From Pseudomonadota bacterium (lineage in GTDB: Bacteria > Bdellovibrionota_B > Oligoflexia > Silvanigrellales > Silvanigrellaceae): DNA of 64,000 nucleotides. The stretch is from the NCBI GenBank assembly GCA_009926615.1, contig RFOM01000002.1:1-64000 (forward strand), given 5' to 3'. Each line of letters opens with the position of its first letter. Positions within the stretch are counted from its first letter, which is position 1. This document shows positions 44,579 through 53,019 of this stretch, piece after piece. The position numbers were made by a program, and so were the translations under genes. The notes under the pieces are model-generated. The model made no database searches. It was not told the origin of the DNA and saw only the letters and a list, made by a program, of their open reading frames with translations.

Positions 44579-46297
44579 ATGACCATCGAACAGCAATCTG
44601 AGAGGTCAGACGGTTTTCGGGTCGTCTATCTGGGCTCGCGCGAAGTGATCAGCAGACTTGAAGCCGACTTTCGCAGGCTCGGGGTCAATTCTTCGCCTGC
44701 ACTCGACGGTCAGGCCGAAGCTTTCGTGCTGACCAAAGCCATTGCGCGGCGTTTGCCCTCAAAAATTTCAGGACACGAGTTGAGTGCGCCGGCGACCGTT
44801 TACTTTTGTTCGGATATGTTTCTGATTGCCAGCAAGTTGGCTCAGCTGGAGCCGGATCTGATCATTTTGGATGAGCGTCCGGAACTGACTTTTAACCGGC
44901 AGCCGGTTCGCTCCGGCTCGTCTTCGCAGAATGCTGACGGGGGTGCTCATCCGTCCGATACAATCAGGGAAGACGAAAAGGACGTGTTGCATGCGGTGCA
45001 ATCTTCAGGGCAAAACGGATCGCCGAAGACTTTGCTGTTTGAAGATTTTCAGCAGGCGATAAAGAGTTTTACGCCGCGGCATTTTCATTATCCGATGCGG
45101 CGTGTGCTGGTCGTTCTGCCTGAGGCCAAGGACAATCAGACAAGGGCGTTCAATCTGGGACTTGCCAACGTGCGCGGTGTCATTGTGCAGCCGCCCAGTT
45201 CGGCATTTTTGTTTCAGTTTGCCATCAGGCAACTCTATGAATTCCGTATGTCTCAGCAGAAGAAAAGTTTGTGCATTTCCGGCGGCGGGCTTGAGGGATA
45301 CATCTACTCAATCGGTGTCACCAATGCGATCGATGATGCCGTTTCGGGAACGGCGTGCAACGAATTTGATATTTTTTGCGGAGTGTCTTCGGGTGCAATT
45401 CTCGCGTCATTTTTGGCTGCAGGTACACATTCGCATGACATTCTCAAGCAGCTCTATAAAAAGCACGGCAAGCTTGATCCGTTGTCCCTGCATGTGATTT
45501 TTGATTTGGCCGGCGGTGAAATTATTTCGCGCATTGTCGGTGTATTGAGGATGCTCTCGACACTTGATCCCGGCGAAGTCGTTGTCCGTCTGCAGCGGCT
45601 GGTTCCGGTCGGTTTCTTTCGCGGAGAGCGGTTAAAGGCTTTTATCGAAAGGCAACTCTCGCGGCTGGGAATTCCCGATAACATTGCCGGCATAAAAAAA
45701 GAGCTTTACATCAGCGCCACCGATCAAGATACCGGCGAACACGTTGTTTTTGGAGAAGAACCGTGGCGGGACATCAAAATCAGTCAGGCGATTCGTGCGA
45801 GCACTGCACTTCCTCCGTTCTTTTTGCCTGAGCGGGTCAACGGTCATTGGTTTTCTGACGGCCAGCTGACGAGTTCCTCGGATTTCAACACTGCCATTCG
45901 CAAGGGTGCCGGTCTTGTGATCATGATCGACCCGATGGTGGCCTACACAAGCAATTCACCCGGTGCAGTCATGCGCCACGGCGGTTACTTTACCGCCGTG
46001 CAGGCGATAAAAAGTCTGGTGCAGACCCGTTTTTCGTCAATGCTCAGACATTCCATGGACGTAAATCCCGATGTTGATTTTGTGGTTTTCAGACCTACGG
46101 ATGAGGTCATGGAAGCCATGGCAGGAAATCCGATGCGATACCGCATCCGGACAGAACTTGCCGAGATGGGTTACAGGGGAGCCGTGCAGCAGATTCTGGG
46201 GCAATACGATTCTCTGACCCATAAGTTCGCCAAACACGGTATCTTTCTGAAATCAAAGCAGGAAATTGAGTTGCTGCTGAGCCGCCCGATCGGCTGA
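44579..46297 (+). CDS. Patatin-like phospholipase with extra N-terminal domain
   Basis: A 572-residue acyl hydrolase. The C-terminal patatin domain (about 235-520) has the oxyanion loop SGGGLEGYIYS, nucleophile Ser in GVSSGAIL (near 271) and catalytic Asp in SDGQ (near 427), where most patatins have DGG/DGA. The N-terminal 220 residues are an alpha/beta region of unknown role containing LIILDERPEL and a variable Ser/Asp-rich insertion. It lacks a signal peptide, so it is probably cytoplasmic or peripheral. It starts 42 bases after the mevalonate kinase with no terminator between, after GGGGAGAG, so it may be the last gene of that operon. Confidence 0.85.
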   Translation: MTIEQQSERSDGFRVVYLGSREVISRLEADFRRLGVNSSPALDGQAEAFVLTKAIARRLPSKISGHELSAPATVYFCSDMFLIASKLAQLEPDLIILDERPELTFNRQPVRSGSSSQNADGGAHPSDTIREDEKDVLHAVQSSGQNGSPKTLLFEDFQQAIKSFTPRHFHYPMRRVLVVLPEAKDNQTRAFNLGLANVRGVIVQPPSSAFLFQFAIRQLYEFRMSQQKKSLCISGGGLEGYIYSIGVTNAIDDAVSGTACNEFDIFCGVSSGAILASFLAAGTHSHDILKQLYKKHGKLDPLSLHVIFDLAGGEIISRIVGVLRMLSTLDPGEVVVRLQRLVPVGFFRGERLKAFIERQLSRLGIPDNIAGIKKELYISATDQDTGEHVVFGEEPWRDIKISQAIRASTALPPFFLPERVNGHWFSDGQLTSSSDFNTAIRKGAGLVIMIDPMVAYTSNSPGAVMRHGGYFTAVQAIKSLVQTRFSSMLRHSMDVNPDVDFVVFRPTDEVMEAMAGNPMRYRIRTELAEMGYRGAVQQILGQYDSLTHKFAKHGIFLKSKQEIELLLSRPIG

Positions 46298-46444
46298 CCT
46301 TTTTGCCAAGGTGCTGTTTTTGGCGGGATAAATTTACCCACTGTCAATAAACCTTTTGACCCTCCTAAATTCGCCGCAGAATCGTCCGAAGACTCGTGAG
46401 ACTACTAGAATACATCGTCACCTGCACACATGAGGACGAGGGAA

Positions 46445-47425
46445 ATGGCACGTAAGGACGAACAAAATAATTCGCAATTCGATACCGGTTTTGGCGGCGG
46501 TACTTTCGGCGGCACGTCCGGCGGAGGATCTCCGAAATCTCAGGCACAGATGGGCGGAGAATTTTCCTCAGGCTTCGGCGGAGGGACGAACGCGGTCAGC
46601 CAAATCTTCCGGGACGGCGGGCAGGGCGGGGATGACAAGCGTCGCAAGAGTATAATGATGGTGCTCTTCGGTGTCTTCTTCGTTGCGCTCGTGTATCTCG
46701 GTTACTCGTTCTTCTTTGAAGACAGCGCCGAATCGCCGGTGGTTGTGTCGCCCACACCTGCGTCCAAAGCGACTGCAGCTGCGCCTGCGGCAAGCTCAAC
46801 ACCCGCGGCAGTTGCCGATGCAAAGTCGGCTGCGACTGCTGCGACTGCGGCGGCAGAGGATGATGCGGCTGAAGAGGATGAGGAAGAAGAGGACGAATCC
46901 GAATTGGCCTCTGACGCCAAGGCTCCCGGCTCGGCATCTTCATATACTTATAACGAAGTTGGCGGCGGACCGATTGTTCAGGCTGCTTCGGGTACCAGCA
47001 TCGAGGTTTCGCGCAAGCAGGATTTCTCTGAAATGTATATGACGGCAACGGCAAATGCGTCGGGTCAGATTCGTATTCCGAACCCGCCTCCCGGCAAGGT
47101 GTACTGGCGTGTTGCAGGAAAGACAGATGTGACTGAAATTACCGTTCAACCCGCTCCCAAGCTCAACATTGCGATGAAAATCGGCGCTTCGATTGCCGCA
47201 AGCGATACGCTGAGCTGGTCGGCAAAAGGCGACGTTGCGCATTACAGACTTGAATTCGCAACCGATGCTTCTTTTGGCTCTGTGTCCCATTCATTTTCGA
47301 CCAACAAGAGTCAGGTTGCACTGAGCGGCGTCAATCCGGGCAACTACTTTGTGCGGGTCGGCGGACTGAATGTGGCTGCGGGACGCTGGGAATATACCCG
47401 CGGCAGTGCTGTTGAAGTTAAATGA
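46445..47425 (+). CDS. Single-pass membrane protein with FN3-like periplasmic repeats
   Basis: A 326-residue protein. A Gly-rich N-terminus (FGGGTFGGTSGGGS) precedes one transmembrane helix (IMMVLFGVFFVALVYLGYSFF, about 70-90), an Ala-rich then very acidic linker (DDAAEEDEEEEDESE), and a C-terminal part with two similar segments (SRKQDFSEMYMTATANASGQIRI and LEFATDASFGSVSHSFSTNKSQ), each ending PGxxYxRV-like, suggesting tandem FN3-like folds. Function unknown; envelope attachment or sensing is possible. The ATG at 46445 is chosen over 46430. A TTGACC box sits 89 bases upstream. The terminator at 47448-47492 ends it. Confidence 0.68.
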   Translation: MARKDEQNNSQFDTGFGGGTFGGTSGGGSPKSQAQMGGEFSSGFGGGTNAVSQIFRDGGQGGDDKRRKSIMMVLFGVFFVALVYLGYSFFFEDSAESPVVVSPTPASKATAAAPAASSTPAAVADAKSAATAATAAAEDDAAEEDEEEEDESELASDAKAPGSASSYTYNEVGGGPIVQAASGTSIEVSRKQDFSEMYMTATANASGQIRIPNPPPGKVYWRVAGKTDVTEITVQPAPKLNIAMKIGASIAASDTLSWSAKGDVAHYRLEFATDASFGSVSHSFSTNKSQVALSGVNPGNYFVRVGGLNVAAGRWEYTRGSAVEVK

Positions 47426-47447
47426 ACTGACATTCGCTTGAATCCCC

Positions 47448-47492
47448 GAGCCTCTTCTGTTTCAAATAACAGGGGAGGCTCTTTCGATTTTT
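47448..47492 (+). terminator. Intrinsic terminator abutting the next gene
   Basis: GAGCCTCTTCTGTT (47448-47461) pairs with AACAGGGGAGGCTC (47468-47481) with two G-T pairs, followed by TTTCGATTTTT. It ends right before the ATG at 47493. The only GGGGAGG ribosome-like sequence for that ATG is inside the stem. Confidence 0.7.
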
Positions 47493-48629
47493 ATGGTCAC
47501 ACTCGAAGTTCTTCACTCGCTGGAAAAATCTCTTAAACCTGAGTGGGACGGTCTGGCAGATCCCGATTTTCCTTTTGCCGATTTTGATCATCTTCATGCC
47601 CTCGAAGTTACGGGCTGCGCAGGTCCGGATATGGGATGGCTGCCGCTTTACCTGCTGTTGCGTGATGACGATTCCAGACTCGTTGCTGCGTCCTATGCCT
47701 ATGTGAAATCACACGGCTACGGAGAATTTATTTTTGATCATGCATGGAATCAGGCATACGCGCGAGCAGGTGAAGACTACTACCCGAAATTGGTTTCTGC
47801 GGTTCCGTACACGCCGGCAACCGGACCAAAAGTTCTTGTTCACCCTGATGCAGACCGTCAGGTGCTTGAACCGGTCATAGCCGAGGAGCTCAAGGCAATT
47901 GCCCGACGGGCCGGATGTTCGTCGGTCCATTCGCTTTTTTTGCCGGCACAGCACCTGCAGAACTATATTTCAAAACAGTATCTGCTCCGTCACAGCTTTC
48001 AGTACCACTGGTTTAACAAAGACTATCGGACGTTTGATGATTTTTTGGCAGACCTGAAATCCAAACGCCGCCGTCAGATTCAGCTGGAGCGCCGGACATT
48101 TCAGTCCGCCGGCGGAGTGAGGATTGTGACGAAAACAGGCTCGGCACTGACCGAAGCCGATGCCGATATGATGGCGAGACTTTACCTTGATACAAACGAG
48201 AAATGGGGATCAATTCCCTGCCTCAGCCGCGAATTCTTTCGCATGATATTTGAAACAATGGCGGACAGAATTGTTCTTTTTGCCGCGGAGCAGGACGGCG
48301 AAGTTTTTGCGGCTGCGCTCAATTTTGTTAAGGGGCGCAAGATGTTCGGCCGCTACTGGGGAACGCTCAGGGATGTGAAATTTCTTCACTTTGAACTCTG
48401 TTATTATCAGGCCGTTGAATATTGTATCGCAAACAGACTGACAATGTATGAAGCCGGCGCGCAGGGTGAACACAAGATGCCCCGCGGATTTCGTCCGGCA
48501 CTGACCTACAGCTGTCATTATCTTGAGGATCAGAGATTTGTTCATCCCGTTGAACGGTTTTTGGAGCAGGAAAAACGCCTGATAGACGAACAGTTCAAGG
48601 AATGGGACGGGCACCTGCCGTTTCTTTAA
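47493..48629 (+). CDS. FemAB/GNAT-like protein (DUF482 type)
   Basis: A 378-residue protein of the family annotated as peptidoglycan biosynthesis/recognition (COG3146), with a GNAT fold. Signs are LLLRDDDSRLVAASYAYVKSHGYGEFIFDHAW at the N-terminus, SIHSLFLP-like SVHSLFLPA, FHWxN-like FQYHWFNKDY, a KRRRQIQLERR basic helix, the FGRYWGT block and EAGAQGEHKMPRGFRP at the C-terminus. The substrate is not known; an aminoacyl or acyl transfer is inference. The ATG at 47493 lies directly after a terminator, and its spacing to GGGGAGG is 14 bases. The 3' end overlaps the opposing transporter by four bases. Confidence 0.85.
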   Translation: MVTLEVLHSLEKSLKPEWDGLADPDFPFADFDHLHALEVTGCAGPDMGWLPLYLLLRDDDSRLVAASYAYVKSHGYGEFIFDHAWNQAYARAGEDYYPKLVSAVPYTPATGPKVLVHPDADRQVLEPVIAEELKAIARRAGCSSVHSLFLPAQHLQNYISKQYLLRHSFQYHWFNKDYRTFDDFLADLKSKRRRQIQLERRTFQSAGGVRIVTKTGSALTEADADMMARLYLDTNEKWGSIPCLSREFFRMIFETMADRIVLFAAEQDGEVFAAALNFVKGRKMFGRYWGTLRDVKFLHFELCYYQAVEYCIANRLTMYEAGAQGEHKMPRGFRPALTYSCHYLEDQRFVHPVERFLEQEKRLIDEQFKEWDGHLPFL

Positions 48630-51600
48630 ACCGGTGAATTGAAATTTTGCCCAACCTGAATGAGTTTGCCTTTATCAATCTGAAAAAGAGTATCGGCATC
48701 GCTCAGCGTGTTTGTGCGGTGGGCAATCACGAGGCGGGTGCAGCCGCTGAATTCTTCGCGGAGTGTATGCTGAATTTTTGCATCGGTTGCGACATCCACA
48801 TTGGCTGTCGCTTCATCGATGAGAAGAATTTTATTGCGCGAGAGCAAAGCTCTTGCGAGACACACCAGTTGCCTTTCACCGACGCTCAGGTTGCGGCCGG
48901 ATTCTTCGATTTTGAATTCCGAGGCTGCACGCGCATCGGCACAAATGTGTTCGAGATGCGCACGCCTGAGGACTACACTGACATCCGCGTCGGTTGCATT
49001 CCCGAAGGGATCAAGATTGTCCCGCAGAGTACCCGAGAATAAAACCGGATCCTGAGGAATGACGGCAATCGAACTTCGCAGCCGCTTTACGGAAATTCCT
49101 GCAATGTCTGTTCCGTCAATGAAGATCATGTTTCGCCCGATCGGCAGCATGCGCGTCAAAGCAAGAAACAGCGTGCTTTTGCCGCTTCCTGTGCGGCCGA
49201 CAATTCCGACTTTGCCGGCTGCGGGGATGTCGACCGTGATGTTATCAAGGACCGCCGGCAGACCGGCATCGTAGGATGCCGTCAGTCCGCGCAGGCTGAT
49301 CATGCCGCGGGAAGGCCAGTCCGCCGGCACTTCCGCAGTCACGGCCGTTTCTTCCGGATCCAGTTTTGAATATTCGCCGACACGGTCCACCGACAGCAGA
49401 GCATTTTCGAGCATCCGCAAACTTCTCGCGACACCTCCGAGGATTCCGACCATCTGCAGACTGAACGTCAGGCCCACGGCCGCCAAAGTTGTGGAAGCGG
49501 TTGCCGGAGAAAAAGTCATTGCCAGAATGAAACCTCCGACGAGGGCAACACCGAGGATCTCAAGCCGGAAGGCAAACCAGAGGTTAACTGCAACAACATA
49601 AAAACCGGTCGATATATGTCTGTTTATAAGCGTTTTATAACGCTGCATAAAGCGTTCTTCGGCGCGCTGCGAACGAATGACCGGCAGTCCGGCGAGGGTT
49701 TCGGCAGTGAGAGACATCCACGGGCTGCGGACAACCTGTGAAAGCGCATTGAGCCGCAATTGTGCACCGCGCACGGATTTAAAGAGTCTCACGTAAAGAA
49801 AAGCCGCGGGAATCAGAAGAATTGAGGTCTTCGGCTGACTCCAGACAACGGGCAAAACAGATGCGAAAATTCCCACGGCCGAAGCGAGGAACTGTCCGAC
49901 AGATGACGGCATCGAGGAGTCGATTGCAGTGGTGTCCGAAGTGAATCTGTTCAGCACGCGCCCTTGCGGTGAAGTATCAAAGAACCGCATGGGAGCGTTG
50001 AAGACTCCGTGCATCAAGTTCTTAAAGAATGTCGTGCCTGCCCGAACACCGCCGTCAAACAGGACCAAAGTACGCGCACGTTCCGCAATGACCGTTGCAA
50101 AGGTGAGTCCGCCGAAAACAAGCATGGCCTGAGTCAGTGCAATGGCCTGCGCGTTTGATGTCCAGTATCCGAGCCAAAGATTCGAGCCGATATCGGCCAT
50201 TCTGGGCAAAAAGAAGATCGCTGCAACACCCGCAAAACCAAGTGCGGGAGCCAGTGCTGTCATGTAAGTACCGAGTGCAAATTTGTTGAAGACAGGAAGC
50301 GCGACCTTTTCTTCGGTTATGAGTCTTCCCGCATCCGACAGCGGCTGATCACCGGCTGAGGTTGTTCTTTCAGGACGCTGTTCAGCGAGGACTCTTTGTC
50401 CGCGTGTCTGATGATGCAGACCGACAAGCCGTGCAAACGCTCCCGATCCGGAGGACAGTTCCACCGGATTTCCCTGCTCGATGATACGTCCGGCCTCCAT
50501 AACAACAACGCGGTCTGCGCGGAGCGCAAAATCAATGCGGTGGGTTGCAAATATCCGAGTCCGGTCCTTCAGCAGCTTTTCAAGCGCTTCGCTGAAAATA
50601 TGGTTTGCGACGTTTTCGTCGAGCGCACTGAACGGATCGTCCCAGATGATTGTTCCGATGTCCTGTTTCAGCGCGGCATAAAGTGTCCGCGCAAGACCAA
50701 GCCGCTGCTTTTGTCCGCCCGAAAGATTGATCCCTCTTTCACCGACTTCGCTTTCAATCCCGCCGGCCCACTGCCTGACATCATCTTCAAGAGCCGATGC
50801 AAACAAGACCTCGTTGAAAATGTCGGCCTGCCATGGGATTTCGAAAGTTATATTTTCTTTTACAGTCGCATTTCTGTTCCAAGCTGTTTGCGGAGCGTAG
50901 GCGACCGGCAGCGGTGCTGTCATTTTGCCGGACACAAGCCGCAATTCGCCGATAAGAGCCGAAATGAGTGTGCTCTTTCCGGAACCGACACTTCCGACAA
51001 TTGCGACACTTTGGCCTTTGCGGAAAGCCAGTGAAAGACCGTCCGGAGAAGTCGGCTGAGCTTGCGGGTCGTCGGCGGCGGCACGGGAGAATACCGCGTT
51101 TTCAAGCCGGATGAATTCGTCAGGTTCCATTTGCGGCAAAGGCAACTGGTCGGGCTGCGAGAGAAACTCCGCAATGCGGCCCATACTCACCCGCAACTCG
51201 GAAACACTTTGCAGAAGGTCCGGAGTTTCGCTGAAGATGGTCACAAGTGATGCAATGACACTGAACGAGGCGAATACATCGGCCGTCGAAGGAACGCCTG
51301 AAACCCAAGCCACGACCGAGACAATCACCGCACCGGTGAGAATCGGCAGCAGCGAAGTCAGCGCACTGTGACCTGCGGCAACGCGTGCACGCCGGCGCAT
51401 CAGTTCAACCTCTTTTTCACGGATGAGCATGACGCGTTCCTGAAATTTTTCTTCCCATGCGTGGAATTTGATGACTCTGATGCCGGTCAGCATTTCGCTC
51501 AGAATGCTGACCCTGAGCCGCGCCTGTTCGCGAATCGCTGCGGCCAGACGGCTCATCTTTGATTCGAGACGTCTGCCGACGGGTATGATGGCTGCGAGAG

Positions 51601-52285
51601 CTGCAACAGCCAGCAATGCCCATGGTCCGAGAAAGTAAACAAGCATTCCGCAATACGCGAGTATCGTCAGCGGATACAGGAGCGGTTCGAGCAGAAAAGC
51701 GAGCATGCTCGTTGAATCACAGTCGCGGGTTGCGATGTTGACGAATTCTCCGGTGGTCAGTTTCGCGCGTCTGAGCGGCGGCAATAAAAGCAATTTTTGA
51801 TAGACCTCGTGCCTGAGCAGTCCCGGCATGGCCCATGTCATTTTGAATGAGATTCGCAGAAAATGGGTTCTCACCAGTGCGAGCAAAATAAAACTGCCTA
51901 TCCCGAAGACAGCAAGAGACAAGGAATCGGGCACAAAAGTAAAGAGATCATCATAAGGAGTTCCGTTACGGCGGGAGAATCGCCCGATGAACTCGCGCAA
52001 AAGCAGGGGGCGCAGTAATCCGAGCAATGTAATGAAAAACAGAAGCGCGAAGATCTGAAGGAATTTTTTTCTGAACGTTGCGAACAGCGCCCGCACCAAG
52101 CTTCCCGAAAAAGCACGTCTGAAAGCAGCCGAACTGACCTCGGGAGAATCGTCGGGGGGCGGCACGGGATGCAGATCGTCCAACGTCAGCGGACGCTCGC
52201 GGCCGATTCGAATCAGCGGAGCGATCCAGCTGTGGATGAGGCGTTTATGCCTTGGTGCAAGCTCTTCCCTGAAAGTTCCCGTCAT
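48626..52285 (-). CDS. Single-chain ABC exporter of ABCC/MRP type
   Basis: A 1219-residue full transporter with order TMD1-NBD1-TMD2-NBD2. NBD1 has Walker A GSVGSGKST (near 430), signature LSGGQ and Walker B IIWDDPFSALD with Asp where the catalytic Glu is expected. NBD2 has Walker A GRTGSGKST (near 1030), FSGTLRDNLDPF, signature LSVGE and Walker B ILLIDEATANVD with Glu. The Asp in site 1 and the altered signature in NBD2 are the asymmetric pattern of eukaryotic ABCC (MRP) proteins. The family exports conjugates and other anions; the substrate here is unknown. Start uncertain: ATG 52285 or TTG 52294, neither with a good ribosome site. It lies 12 bases after the upstream lipoprotein gene. Confidence 0.9.
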   Translation of the reverse strand: MTGTFREELAPRHKRLIHSWIAPLIRIGRERPLTLDDLHPVPPPDDSPEVSSAAFRRAFSGSLVRALFATFRKKFLQIFALLFFITLLGLLRPLLLREFIGRFSRRNGTPYDDLFTFVPDSLSLAVFGIGSFILLALVRTHFLRISFKMTWAMPGLLRHEVYQKLLLLPPLRRAKLTTGEFVNIATRDCDSTSMLAFLLEPLLYPLTILAYCGMLVYFLGPWALLAVAALAAIIPVGRRLESKMSRLAAAIREQARLRVSILSEMLTGIRVIKFHAWEEKFQERVMLIREKEVELMRRRARVAAGHSALTSLLPILTGAVIVSVVAWVSGVPSTADVFASFSVIASLVTIFSETPDLLQSVSELRVSMGRIAEFLSQPDQLPLPQMEPDEFIRLENAVFSRAAADDPQAQPTSPDGLSLAFRKGQSVAIVGSVGSGKSTLISALIGELRLVSGKMTAPLPVAYAPQTAWNRNATVKENITFEIPWQADIFNEVLFASALEDDVRQWAGGIESEVGERGINLSGGQKQRLGLARTLYAALKQDIGTIIWDDPFSALDENVANHIFSEALEKLLKDRTRIFATHRIDFALRADRVVVMEAGRIIEQGNPVELSSGSGAFARLVGLHHQTRGQRVLAEQRPERTTSAGDQPLSDAGRLITEEKVALPVFNKFALGTYMTALAPALGFAGVAAIFFLPRMADIGSNLWLGYWTSNAQAIALTQAMLVFGGLTFATVIAERARTLVLFDGGVRAGTTFFKNLMHGVFNAPMRFFDTSPQGRVLNRFTSDTTAIDSSMPSSVGQFLASAVGIFASVLPVVWSQPKTSILLIPAAFLYVRLFKSVRGAQLRLNALSQVVRSPWMSLTAETLAGLPVIRSQRAEERFMQRYKTLINRHISTGFYVVAVNLWFAFRLEILGVALVGGFILAMTFSPATASTTLAAVGLTFSLQMVGILGGVARSLRMLENALLSVDRVGEYSKLDPEETAVTAEVPADWPSRGMISLRGLTASYDAGLPAVLDNITVDIPAAGKVGIVGRTGSGKSTLFLALTRMLPIGRNMIFIDGTDIAGISVKRLRSSIAVIPQDPVLFSGTLRDNLDPFGNATDADVSVVLRRAHLEHICADARAASEFKIEESGRNLSVGERQLVCLARALLSRNKILLIDEATANVDVATDAKIQHTLREEFSGCTRLVIAHRTNTLSDADTLFQIDKGKLIQVGQNFNSPV

Positions 52286-52297
52286 AGGGAACAAGCA

Positions 52298-52945
52298 TTA
52301 CTTCTGCTTTGCATCATTTGCAAACTGGAAGGCATCATCCAGATTGCGTTCGGCAGGTCGGACGATAATGACCTGACCCCCTTCATAGCGGGTCAGAGCC
52401 GGCGTGCGTTCCGCGGGAAGACCGTGTTCGACGCGGGCTTTGCGCATTCTCATCTCACACTGTTCACGGTTGGCTGCGACCACTTTGCTGAGTCTGCGTA
52501 CTGATTTTTCAAATTGTTTTTCAGCTTTGAAGCGATCTTCAAAGTTCTCCTGCCGGAGGAAGACAAGATCGCCGCCTTCGTCGATGCCGACAGATTCTTT
52601 GTAATTCGGGTCATTTTTGATGCCGTCAATTTCGGGGAGCGCCGCAACTTCGCCGTTTCCGCCAAGCCGGACGTCTGCAATCTCGATACGGCAGCGTTTC
52701 AGAACCTGAAACTCAAGCTGGAGCTTGGAGCGCAGTTCCTCGTTGACATGCTGCTGGGTGATGAGTTCGTCACTGGCGCTGCTCTTGTCCTGAATCAGCA
52801 GATTTCTGTCTTTGTCGAATCCCAGTTTGTCGGATTTCTTGTTGTCCGACGTTTCAAGCTGTGTCTGAAGTTTTTGGTCACCGAATTTCTTGGTGGCACA
52901 TCCTGTCAACGATGCGAGGACCAAACAGGCGGTCAGAGTTTTCAT
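52298..52945 (-). CDS. Lipoprotein upstream of the ABCC exporter
   Basis: A 215-residue product with a canonical lipobox: MKTLTACLVLASLTGC, giving an acylated Cys16. The mature part is acidic and largely helical with a central segment LRSKLQLEFQVLKRCRIEIADV and a basic helix KSVRRLSKVVAANREQCEMRMRK that may be coiled coil. No family recognised. It ends 12 bases before the exporter start, so co-expression and an accessory role are plausible. It is divergent from the PilZ gene at 53020. Confidence 0.72.
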   Translation of the reverse strand: MKTLTACLVLASLTGCATKKFGDQKLQTQLETSDNKKSDKLGFDKDRNLLIQDKSSASDELITQQHVNEELRSKLQLEFQVLKRCRIEIADVRLGGNGEVAALPEIDGIKNDPNYKESVGIDEGGDLVFLRQENFEDRFKAEKQFEKSVRRLSKVVAANREQCEMRMRKARVEHGLPAERTPALTRYEGGQVIIVRPAERNLDDAFQFANDAKQK

Positions 52946-53019
52946 GCGTCATACTCCTTGTCAGTGTGATTTGGCTTAAGAAATGTTTTACTCGAAATAA
53001 CGGAAAGGTGGGAGGCGCT

